33,564 bases of DNA from Gammaproteobacteria bacterium. Its GTDB lineage: Bacteria > Pseudomonadota > Gammaproteobacteria > Natronospirales > REEB76. The stretch is taken from assembly GCA_018971365.1 (NCBI GenBank), contig JAGXAZ010000007.1:1-33564 (forward strand), read 5' to 3'. The notes beneath the pieces were generated by a model, which was given only the letters and a program-made list of their open reading frames with translations, was not told the origin of the DNA and searched no databases. Of this stretch, positions 8,711 through 14,734 are shown in pieces (position 1 is the stretch's first letter; the number at the start of each line of letters is the position of its first letter). The translations under genes and the position numbers were made by a program.

Positions 8711-8938
8711 ATGAATACCCGGCTGCTTGAAGAAGCGCGTCAATTAAATGTGGAAGACCAGCTTGCACTGGTAGAGGCGTTGTGGGACGAAATTGCGAAA
8801 CGCAATGCGGCCCCACCGCTAACCGCTGCCCAGAAAACCGAACTTGATCGGCGCGTGACTGATCATGAAGCACATCCGGACGATGTGGTTTCGTGGAACG
8901 AGGTGAAAGAGTCCGCGCGTGACCGTATCCGGCGATGA
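8711..8938 (+). CDS. Antitoxin, addiction-module component of the TIGR02574 type
   Basis: 75 residues from ATG 8711. The opening MNTRLLEEARQLNVEDQLAL plus VEALWDEI matches the short helical family annotated as putative addiction module component (TIGR02574), whose members begin at this point. The ORF-track start at 8633 would add 26 atypical residues and run into the HIT gene, so I reject it. The C-terminal DDVVSWNEVKESARDRIRR fits a toxin-binding tail. Its TGA overlaps the toxin ATG (ATGA). Such antitoxins neutralise the partner and usually repress their own promoter (family knowledge). Base composition is lower in G+C than the surroundings. Confidence 0.85.
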   Translation: MNTRLLEEARQLNVEDQLALVEALWDEIAKRNAAPPLTAAQKTELDRRVTDHEAHPDDVVSWNEVKESARDRIRR

Positions 8939-9231
8939 CTCTGCCGGTCAGGTTTCATCGCTCCGCTCGTGCAGAGTTCATTGACGCGGCAGCCTGGTAT
9001 GAGAGTAAACGCCAAGGTCTGGGGGATGAATTCATCGCTGAAATCGAACGCTGCGTCACCTTGATTGCCGCTCAGCCACAGCTATATGCCGAGGTTCATA
9101 ATCGCATACGCCGCCTTACTACTCGTCGGTTCCCATACAGCATCTACTTTCGCCCGGAAACACAGCGCATTGTCGTGCTGGCCGTCTTTCACGGCAGCCG
9201 GGATCCGATGATTTGGCAGAGACGGGGCTAG
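8935..9231 (+). CDS. RelE/ParE superfamily toxin
   Basis: 98 residues, standard length. The opening VRFHRSARAEFIDAAAWYE, the middle block RRLTTRRFPYSIYF and the end IVVLAVFHGSRDP are characteristic of RelE/ParE toxins. In this family the end strand often reads VLAVxHxxRxP. The sequence does not tell whether it targets gyrase (ParE) or ribosome-bound mRNA (RelE); the R-F-P-Y-x-I-Y-F block is seen in ParE-like members paired with TIGR02574 antitoxins. Translation is coupled to the antitoxin by a 4-base overlap. I see no damage, so the pair may be active. Confidence 0.9.
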   Translation: MTLPVRFHRSARAEFIDAAAWYESKRQGLGDEFIAEIERCVTLIAAQPQLYAEVHNRIRRLTTRRFPYSIYFRPETQRIVVLAVFHGSRDPMIWQRRG

Positions 9232-9333
9232 CATGCACGTAGTGCAATGGCGCACGGTATTCCGCTGATTAAAGAAAAGTTGTTTGTTCAGTGGGCTAAC
9301 CTGGAGGCAGGCCATCAACGCTGCGTGCAACCG

Positions 9334-9367
9334 GCCCGTAGCGAGCGGGCGAAGCCCGCTTGCTAGG
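9334..9367. other. Strong hairpin between convergent genes
   Basis: AGCGAGCGGGC-GAA-GCCCGCTTGCT forms an 11-base-pair stem with one G-T pair, and GCC/GGC outside can extend it. It lies between the toxin stop (9231) and the stop of the convergent 185-aa gene (9388). No T-run follows on either strand, so it is at most a weak bidirectional terminator or a mRNA 3'-end stabiliser. Positions 9232-9387 hold nothing else I recognise. Confidence 0.45.
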
Positions 9368-9387
9368 CGTCCGCGCTCATGCGCGAG

Positions 9388-9945
9388 TTAAATCGAACGT
9401 TCGTCGAGATCCCCACCAGACTCGAGCGTCTTAACGTAGCACTCGAGGTTGTCGGCAATTTTCTCAAAGACGCGCGGTAAGAGCGGAACAAGGTCAGCGA
9501 AGATCGGGGTTTCGCTAGAAGGACCACCATGGTAATAGCGTAGGTGCCGAATGATGTCTTCGCGCTCGGATGCGTCGAGTGCGAGAAATCCGTCGCGAGA
9601 TCGGTGATCGTGCAGCTTGGATAGGTGAATGATGTCACAGCCGAATTTGTACACCGACTCGGTCCACCCGTGAAGGTTCTGAGCTAAGTTCACCATCTCG
9701 CGATCGGTAATAAGCCCCTTCCCATCTCTCTTTTTCCAACGCTCGCCGTTCACCGAGGCAGCTACCAGCTGTTGACGGTAGTTCCGATCCGATTGCGCGA
9801 GCAGGTAGATCACCCGAACCATCGAGTCGAGTTCCTGCCTTAGGATTGACAGGAGCTGACTCGGCGCATCGGCGTGGTTCAGGGACGCGATTGCTTCTTC
9901 GATGCTCCGCAAAACGCTGGCGTACCTAGCGGCAGAAGACCTCAA
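9388..9945 (-). CDS. Hypothetical protein, predicted all-helical, possible accessory/defence gene
   Basis: 185 residues as given. I do not recognise the family with certainty. It is rich in predicted helices (SIEEAIASL, LLSILRQELDSMVRVIYLLA), with a conserved-looking block FGCDIIHLSKLHDHRSRDGF and then REDIIRHLRYYHGG. R-E-D-I-I-R-H would satisfy the R-x(4-6)-H spacing of HEPN ribonucleases, but this is a weak match. The ORF starts at TTG 9945 with no good Shine-Dalgarno sequence. An ATG 11 bases upstream in another frame reads MSNLEVFCR before a stop. Removing one base there would join it smoothly to RYASVLRSIEEAI, so a 5' frameshift is possible. Composition is lower in G+C than the chromosome, and it neighbours a toxin-antitoxin pair. 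Confidence 0.6.
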   Translation of the reverse strand: MRSSAARYASVLRSIEEAIASLNHADAPSQLLSILRQELDSMVRVIYLLAQSDRNYRQQLVAASVNGERWKKRDGKGLITDREMVNLAQNLHGWTESVYKFGCDIIHLSKLHDHRSRDGFLALDASEREDIIRHLRYYHGGPSSETPIFADLVPLLPRVFEKIADNLECYVKTLESGGDLDERSI

Positions 9946-10258
9946 GGTTGCTCATCTGTGCAGCCTCACAGTAAACAGACTGCGCGCCATGATATTCCAA
10001 TGACAACGCGATTCATTACTACTACATTCCCGGTTACTCGAAAATTCGTTCTCATGGGATCGCAACGAAGCTGATGGATCAAATTATTGGTTAGCCTGTG
10101 CGATGGCAGGGTTGAAAAGACCATCATCGTGCAACAGCCTGTGCTGCGCAAAGTGCCCGTCTATAACAACAATGCCGAAGACGTTCTTAAACTCCCCGTT
10201 GAAGCGTGCCGAGTACCGCTGCGAGCAAGGTTGGCCCGAAGGGGCGCGGACAGGAGGT

Positions 10259-10300
10259 TCGCGCTCGCGCGACCGAGGCATGGATGCCTCGTGAGCGCGA
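10259..10300. repeat. Long stem-loop with CATGGATG centre
   Basis: Outer arms TCGCGCTC and GAGCGCGA enclose inner arms CGAGGCAT and ATGCCTCG around a GG spacer. The CAT-GG-ATG centre between G+C-rich arms is a common intergenic stem-loop type in gamma- and betaproteobacteria. A related structure with a CC spacer lies at 19690-19711. It is part of the composite repeat downstream of cfa. Confidence 0.6.
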
Positions 10301-10365
10301 CCCCGTAGCGCAGCAAGGCACGAGGGCAGTCGCGTAGCGGCCACGCGACCGGGGTGTGTTTCTTT

Positions 10366-10399
10366 GGTGACTTTCTTTGAACGACCAAAGAAAGTCACC
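10366..10399. repeat. Perfect 14-base inverted repeat downstream of cfa
   Basis: GGTGACTTTCTTTG and CAAAGAAAGTCACC are perfect complements separated by AACGAC. It could act as a transcription barrier for cfa (stop at 10506), but there is no T-run. The motif belongs to a widespread dispersed repeat in Xanthomonadales-like genomes, as I recall it. Confidence 0.6.
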
Positions 10400-10505
10400 C
10401 GGCTGCGGGACGGAATCCCGCAATAAATCATTGCGGCTGCAGGCCGCTCGATCAAAAACTGGATTCAGGTTTTCACCGAAATGACAAAAACGTCATGCGC
10501 GGCCG

Positions 10506-11624
10506 TCACCGCGGCGCGACGTACCCGCCCGGCACGCCGCGCGGCGAGAACACGATCTGCCAGAGTTGATTCTTGCGGGCGCGGAACGATGCCATGCTGA
10601 CGCTCAGGTAGTAGTACCACATGCGCCGGAAGGTTTCGTTGTACTGCGTCTTGAGTTCATCCCAGGCGTTCACGAAATTGCGCCGCCAGGCCTGCAGGGT
10701 TTTGTCGTAGTGCACGCTGAAATTGTGCCAGTCTTCCATCACGAACAGGCCCTCGGTGGCGGCGGCGATCTGTTTGATGGACGGCAGCATACTGTTCGGG
10801 AAAATGTATTTGGCGATCCAGGCGTCGGTGTCGTGCACCGACACGTTGCCGCCGATGCAATGCAGCAGGAACAAGCCGTCGTCCTTGAGGCAGCGGCGCG
10901 CGGTCTGCATGTAAGCGGGGTAATTCTTTACGCCTACGTGCTCGAACATGCCGATGGAGAAGATGCGGTCGAATTTCTCGTCCAGCAGGCGGTAATCCTG
11001 CAAACGCACTTCGATGGGCAAACCCTTGCCGAGTTCGCGCGCGTATTGCGCCTGCTGCTCGGACACGGTGATGCCGACGCCTGAGATGCCATAACGCTCG
11101 GCGGCAAGCTTGAGCGCCTCGCCCCAGCCGCAACCGATGTCGAGCACGCGCATGCCGGATTTCAGTCCGAGCTTGCGGAATACCAATTCAAGCTTGGCTT
11201 CCTGGGCATCGTCCAGGTTGTCGGCGTTCTTCCAGTAGCCGCAGCTATACACCAAATGCTTGCCCAGCATGTGCTTGTAGAGATCGTTGCCCATATCGTA
11301 ATGGCGCCGGCCGACCTCGAACGCGCGGTCGGGTTTCTGCAGATTGAAGAAACGCGCCTGCAGATAGGCCAGCACGTTGTCCAGGTTCACGGCTTTTTCT
11401 TCCAGATTGGCCATGAGCACGCGGTAGATGAGGCCGTCGAGGTCCGCCGCGTCCCACCAGCCTTGCATGTAGGACTCGCCCAGCCCCACCGAGCCGTGGG
11501 CGATGGCACGCCGGTAGAAATGCTCGTTGTGCACCTGGAGGTCCCAGGGATTCGGTCCGTTAACGGCAATGCCGGTGCCTGCCAGCAGGTGTTCCACTTT
11601 GCGTTTGAATACGGATTGCGACAT
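10506..11624 (-). CDS. cfa: Cyclopropane-fatty-acyl-phospholipid synthase
   Basis: 372 residues from ATG 11624, which opens MSQSVFKRKVEHLLAG. The track's extra 21 residues upstream are not family-like. An N-terminal lipid-binding part is followed by the SAM-dependent methyltransferase domain with VLDIGCGWGEALKLA. Blocks nearly identical to E. coli Cfa include YSCGYWKNADNL, IGMFEHVGVKNY, FLLHCIGGN, AKYIFPN and VMEDWHNFSVHYD. The enzyme adds a methylene bridge to unsaturated acyl chains of membrane phospholipids, an envelope response to acid and stationary phase. A 53-aa membrane protein gene lies 28 bases upstream and may be co-transcribed. Confidence 0.96.
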   Translation of the reverse strand: MSQSVFKRKVEHLLAGTGIAVNGPNPWDLQVHNEHFYRRAIAHGSVGLGESYMQGWWDAADLDGLIYRVLMANLEEKAVNLDNVLAYLQARFFNLQKPDRAFEVGRRHYDMGNDLYKHMLGKHLVYSCGYWKNADNLDDAQEAKLELVFRKLGLKSGMRVLDIGCGWGEALKLAAERYGISGVGITVSEQQAQYARELGKGLPIEVRLQDYRLLDEKFDRIFSIGMFEHVGVKNYPAYMQTARRCLKDDGLFLLHCIGGNVSVHDTDAWIAKYIFPNSMLPSIKQIAAATEGLFVMEDWHNFSVHYDKTLQAWRRNFVNAWDELKTQYNETFRRMWYYYLSVSMASFRARKNQLWQIVFSPRGVPGGYVAPR

Positions 11625-11652
11625 GTCCGGCCCTTTTATTGTGTGAACAGAT

Positions 11653-11814
11653 TCAGTCGAGATACGCGCGACCGATGCGCCAACCAAGATACACGCCGAC
11701 GATGGCCCCGAGGCTGGAGAGCAACCAGGCGCTCACCGTGCCGGCGCGCTCACCCAGCGTCCAGCCGATTCCACTCAGGATAATCACGCACAGCAGCAGA
11801 ATGAGTTTTTTCAT
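11653..11814 (-). CDS. 53-aa membrane protein (missed by ORF track)
   Basis: Below the track's length cut. ATG 11814 opens MKKLILLLCVIILSGIGWTL, then GERAGTVSAWLLSS, a second hydrophobic stretch LGAIVGVYLGW, and a basic end RIGRAYLD. Two transmembrane segments and the short polar loop look like a genuine inner-membrane microprotein. It ends 28 bases before the cfa start on the same strand. I know no function; small hypothetical proteins of this shape are common in gammaproteobacteria. Coding status rests on hydrophobic pattern, clean start and stop, and position. Confidence 0.7.
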   Translation of the reverse strand: MKKLILLLCVIILSGIGWTLGERAGTVSAWLLSSLGAIVGVYLGWRIGRAYLD

Positions 11815-11931
11815 GATGCCGCCAAGTGGAATTCCAAGAATGTTCGCAATTGCATTGAATTGTTGCTACCCCTCGCATGGCAGCCCTCACCCTTTCCTCT
11901 TCCCTTTAAAAAGGGGAGAGGAGATCAAGGA

Positions 11932-12486
11932 CTAAGAATCCTTTATATACGCCCAGTGCCAGGGTTCGTAGGCGATGCCATGCGGGTTGTCGCGCGGATA
12001 TGAAAGCCGGAAGCCGAAACCGTTCGCGTGGCGCTTCAGCCAGGCGAAGGCCTGGGTGGAATCGAATTCGGTTTCCAGCGGCGCGTACCCGGCCGCGGTC
12101 AAATCCACGGCGCAGCCGGTGTGATGCTCGCTGTAGCCGGGCGCGGCGTTCACCTTGAGAATGTCCGCGAGCTGCTGGCCGGATGCGAGCTTGCGTGCAA
12201 TCAGATCGCGCTGGTAATCCAGGCCGCGGAATGCAGACACCACCAGCAGCACGATGTCATCCTGCAGTGCCCGGGTGCGCATCGCCTGCCAGGGCCCGGC
12301 CGCATGCGGCGCGAGTTGCTGCTCGCGGCCGAAAATGTCCGGGCCGATGGCTGCGAGTTCTCCGGCTTCCGGGAGCAGTGGCAAACGGTGGCGTGCGGCG
12401 TAATCCGCCGGAATTCCGAGTTCACGGTGTATGGCGGCGACGCGTGCGGCGTAATCCGCCGGTGGGGTTGCGACCTGCACATTCAA
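11932..12486 (-). CDS. M15/VanY-type D-alanyl-D-alanine carboxypeptidase
   Basis: 184 residues. The zinc-peptidase motif SEHHTGCAVDLT (S-x-H-x-x-G-x-A-x-D) supplies two metal ligands and EPWHWAY the third, as in VanY and DacB-like M15B enzymes. SAFRGLDYQRDLI is the conserved substrate-cleft block. These enzymes trim the terminal D-Ala of peptidoglycan stem peptides. No signal peptide is evident, so export is unclear; some relatives are cytosolic. The N terminus repeats PADYAAR twice (residues about 9-15 and 26-32), perhaps an internal duplication. It begins 12 bases after the stop of the PEBP gene and is in the same operon. Confidence 0.9.
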   Translation of the reverse strand: MNVQVATPPADYAARVAAIHRELGIPADYAARHRLPLLPEAGELAAIGPDIFGREQQLAPHAAGPWQAMRTRALQDDIVLLVVSAFRGLDYQRDLIARKLASGQQLADILKVNAAPGYSEHHTGCAVDLTAAGYAPLETEFDSTQAFAWLKRHANGFGFRLSYPRDNPHGIAYEPWHWAYIKDS

Positions 12487-12498
12487 CGCGCAATGCCC

Positions 12499-13059
12499 TC
12501 AGCGCGGGTGCTGGTAAGTGCCGATGATCTGCGTTTCGGCGAGCACGTGGCCACGCATTGCCGCGAGCAGCGCGTCCTTGGAGGGGCGATGCAGATCCGG
12601 CAACACGGTGTCCAGGGCATAGAGCTTCTGGAAATACCGGTGCCGCCCGATGGGCGGACAGGGACCGCCGTAGCCGGTGCGTTTCCAGCCGTTCGTGCCT
12701 TCGCGCGTGCCGGCCGGCAGGTGCAGAGAGCCGCCTTCCGGCACTCCGTGCAGGTCCACGGGGATGTCATACAGCACCCAGTGTACCCAGGTCATTTTGG
12801 GCGCCGCCGGATCCGGTGCGTCCGGATCATCCATGATGAACGCAAAACTTTTGGTGCCCGCGGGCGCACCCGACCAGACCAGCGGCGGCGAGAGGTCGGC
12901 GCCGTCACACGTGTAGCGTGTGGGGATCGCACCATTGTCGGCGTAGGCCGAGGAGCTGAGCTGGAATTTCTGCGTCATGGGAGCGCCCTCCGATATCACG
13001 GGCAAGGCCGCGCCCGCAAGCAGCGCGCCTGCCAACAGGCATTGCCAGCCGCGCGTCAT
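12499..13059 (-). CDS. YbhB/YbcL-type PEBP protein (copy 1), exported
   Basis: 186 residues from ATG 13059, chosen over GTG 13065 because this ATG overlaps the preceding stop (ATGA). It has an N-terminal hydrophobic stretch (CLLAGALLAGAALPV) consistent with export. The PEBP core follows: TCDGADLSPPLVWSGAP, DDPDAPD, WVHWVLYDIP, GTNGWKRTGYGGPCPP and HRYFQKLYALD. PEBPs bind phosphorylated or phospholipid-like anions; the bacterial role is unknown. A diverged second copy lies two genes upstream (13314-13880). Confidence 0.9.
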   Translation of the reverse strand: MTRGWQCLLAGALLAGAALPVISEGAPMTQKFQLSSSAYADNGAIPTRYTCDGADLSPPLVWSGAPAGTKSFAFIMDDPDAPDPAAPKMTWVHWVLYDIPVDLHGVPEGGSLHLPAGTREGTNGWKRTGYGGPCPPIGRHRYFQKLYALDTVLPDLHRPSKDALLAAMRGHVLAETQIIGTYQHPR

Positions 13060-13274
13060 GCCCACGGCTCGGCGCTCGCCAGACGCGCGCGCAACTCGTC
13101 GTCGCTGAACGCGGCGACTTCGTGCTCGGCCGAGAGATGATTGCCCGCCTCCAAGGGACTCTTATATACATCGAAACTGCCGAGCCGCCAGAACACCATC
13201 AGCATGTTGCCGTAGGAGGCATCCATCACGTCCGCCTCCCACACCTGACCGTGACCGTCGTTGAAACTGCGCAT
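13056..13274 (-). CDS. Small conserved hypothetical protein (72 aa)
   Basis: Starts MRSFNDGHGQVWEADVMDAS and continues YGNMLMVFW, with an acidic C-terminal helix (EHEVAAFSDDELRARLASAE). I recognise the pattern of a small gammaproteobacterial family that opens M-R-S-F-x-D-G-x-G-x-x-W and ends in a Leu/Ala-rich helix. No function is known to me. It lies between two PEBP genes, overlaps the second by 4 bases, and starts 39 bases after the first one's stop. It has no signal or membrane segment, so it is cytosolic. Confidence 0.8.
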   Translation of the reverse strand: MRSFNDGHGQVWEADVMDASYGNMLMVFWRLGSFDVYKSPLEAGNHLSAEHEVAAFSDDELRARLASAEPWA

Positions 13275-13313
13275 GCCGCCAGTATAAACCCGCGACCCGC
13301 GCCGGGCCGGCGC

Positions 13314-13880
13314 TTATTTGCTGCGGCCGTACAAGCCGACCAGGTGCGCTTCGGCGAGGGTGTTGAAGTGCAGGTAGAAGCCCGCCATTGCGCCGGAAGC
13401 GGCGGCGTCGAGCGGCAGCTTGGCCACCTTGAGCGCGTACACCGTCACGTGATAGTGATGCGGCGCATCGCCAACCGGCGGACAGGGGCCGCCGTAATTC
13501 GAGAAACCGAAATCGCTGCGCGCCTGAACGGCGCCCGCGGGCAGCGTGTGCGCATGTGCATCGCCCGCGCCGGCCGGCAGACCGGTGACGTTCGCGGGAA
13601 TGTTGAACACCACCCAGTGCCACCAGCCGCTGCCGGTGGGCGCGTCCGGATCGTAAATGGTCACGGCGAAACTTTGGGTGCCGGCGGGCGCACCGGACCA
13701 GTGCAGGGCCGGAGAAATATCCTGACCTTTGCAGCTGAAACCGTTGAACACCTGCGCCATGGAAATGGTGCCGCCGTCCCTGATATCCGGGCTGGTCAGC
13801 GTAAATCCGCCCGCGGCCAGCGCGGCGACCGGCAAAGCCAGCAACAGGAATGCCGGGAATGTGTGCACGAGCATACGCAT
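13314..13880 (-). CDS. YbhB/YbcL-type PEBP protein (copy 2), exported
   Basis: 188 residues from ATG 13880, preceded by GAGGAG at a good distance, which decides against the track start at 13904. The signal peptide is MRMLVHTFPAFLLLALPVAA with LAAGG after it. PEBP blocks are FNGFSCKGQDISPALHWSG, YDPDAPTGSGWWHWVVFNIP, FSNYGGPCPPVG and HHYHVTVYAL. It is similar to copy 1 in every block, but the loops differ. Likely periplasmic. The MgtC gene ends 24 bases upstream, so all are one operon. Confidence 0.92.
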   Translation of the reverse strand: MRMLVHTFPAFLLLALPVAALAAGGFTLTSPDIRDGGTISMAQVFNGFSCKGQDISPALHWSGAPAGTQSFAVTIYDPDAPTGSGWWHWVVFNIPANVTGLPAGAGDAHAHTLPAGAVQARSDFGFSNYGGPCPPVGDAPHHYHVTVYALKVAKLPLDAAASGAMAGFYLHFNTLAEAHLVGLYGRSK

Positions 13881-13904
13881 GGTGTTCTCCTCAATCCGGT
13901 TCAA

Positions 13905-14372
13905 TCAGGAATCTGCTTGACGATTGCGCTCCAGCACTTTCATGCCGCGCAACACGATGAGCGCCAGAATGGTCACGCCGACGGCGGCGATCAACTCGCC
14001 GAGTGCCACCGCCAGGCCCACCGCCGCCGCGGTCCAGATGGTGGCCGCCGTGGTCAGTCCGCCGACTTTGCTGTGCTCGCCGCCGCTGCGGAAAATCGTG
14101 CCGGCGCCCAGAAAGCTCACGCCGGTGACAATGGCCGCGGCCACGCGCAGCGGATCAATGGCGACGGTGCTGCCGAGCACAAGATAATGCTCTGCCGCGG
14201 CCGCCACCGCCATAAACAGACAGGCGGCGCCCGCCACCAGCGTGTGCGTGCGAAAGCCGGCCGGTTTGTTGGCCAGTTCGCGCTCAAAGCCGATCACGCC
14301 ACCCAGGATCATGGCTACGATCACCTGGCCGATGATCACGAGCTGGGTAGGCCAGTTGTAATTCATGAACAT
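13905..14372 (-). CDS. MgtC/SapB family inner-membrane protein
   Basis: 155 residues, the short form without the C-terminal ACT-like domain of MgtC. Conserved blocks are GGVIGFERELANKPAGFRTH, LVAGAACLFM, DPLRVAAAIVTGVSFLGAG and KVGGLTTAATIWTAAAVGLA, spanning four or five transmembrane helices. MgtC proteins are linked to growth at low magnesium and to control of F-type ATP synthase in pathogens; the short bacterial forms are less well known. It follows a 69-aa membrane protein gene after 3 bases. Confidence 0.92.
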   Translation of the reverse strand: MFMNYNWPTQLVIIGQVIVAMILGGVIGFERELANKPAGFRTHTLVAGAACLFMAVAAAAEHYLVLGSTVAIDPLRVAAAIVTGVSFLGAGTIFRSGGEHSKVGGLTTAATIWTAAAVGLAVALGELIAAVGVTILALIVLRGMKVLERNRQADS

Positions 14373-14375
14373 GCG

Positions 14376-14585
14376 TCACGCGCTCCGGGGTCCGCGCAGC
14401 AGGCGCGCGGGTAAACGCAGGATAGCACCCAGCAACTCGAACACCGCGTCCACGCTGATGCCCACGAGCCGGAACGGCAGCAGCACCAACCACACCAGCG
14501 GATAGAGAATCAACGCGAGCAGCGCCAGCGGCCAGCACACCACCAGCAGAATCAACCACAGAATCAGGCCCGGAAACGCATTCAT
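14376..14585 (-). CDS. Small membrane protein (69 aa)
   Basis: From ATG 14585: MNAFPGLILWLILLVVCWPL, then ALLALILYPLVWLVLLPFRL and a basic tail RLPARLLRGPRSA. Two hydrophobic helices with a P-L-V-W-L-V-L-L-P-F-R-L block are typical of a small uncharacterised gammaproteobacterial membrane family. The track's upstream extension MGVGWGSA is not needed. It is the first gene of the minus-strand operon, with 149 bases to the divergent M20 gene. Function unknown. Confidence 0.75.
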   Translation of the reverse strand: MNAFPGLILWLILLVVCWPLALLALILYPLVWLVLLPFRLVGISVDAVFELLGAILRLPARLLRGPRSA

Positions 14586-14734
14586 GGCAGATCCCCAGCC
14601 GACACCCAAGCTGTGGGAAAGCCTATCATTATTCCGCCGGTCCCGGTCGCGGCCGGGTTTTCAGTCGGCCCGCGGTTTTGGCATTCCATGGTGACGGGAC
14701 TATCATCGCGGCTTTTCGGATGGCGAGGTGCAGC

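Larger units (their letters stand above)
9946..10505. other. Non-coding, repeat-rich interval
   Basis: 560 bases with no gene I can support. The first 140 bases are A+T-rich and unremarkable. From about 10225 to 10440 there is a composite of stem-loops (separate entries). The ORFs listed here, such as the 123-aa minus-strand one, carry the VTFFGRSKKVTKETHPG-type string. I know this as a translation of a common dispersed repeat rather than of a real gene. Confidence 0.6.

Noticed and set aside
9292-9393. Integron attC site downstream of the 185-aa gene: ATTTAAC overlaps its stop codon, a hairpin follows, and GTTAGCC lies about 100 bases away.
   Set aside because: The second core differs from GTTRRRY, the two cores are poorly complementary, and the matching GTTAGCC at 10090 is in the opposite orientation. 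No integrase or cassette series is visible.
9294-10096. GGCTAACC and GGTTAGCC as terminal repeats of an 800-base mobile element
   Set aside because: Only 8 bases match; such matches are expected by chance over this distance, and no transposase lies between.
10084-10455. 123-aa minus-strand ORF and overlapping plus-strand ORFs
   Set aside because: They translate the dispersed repeat; no start site, no family, several frames open at once.
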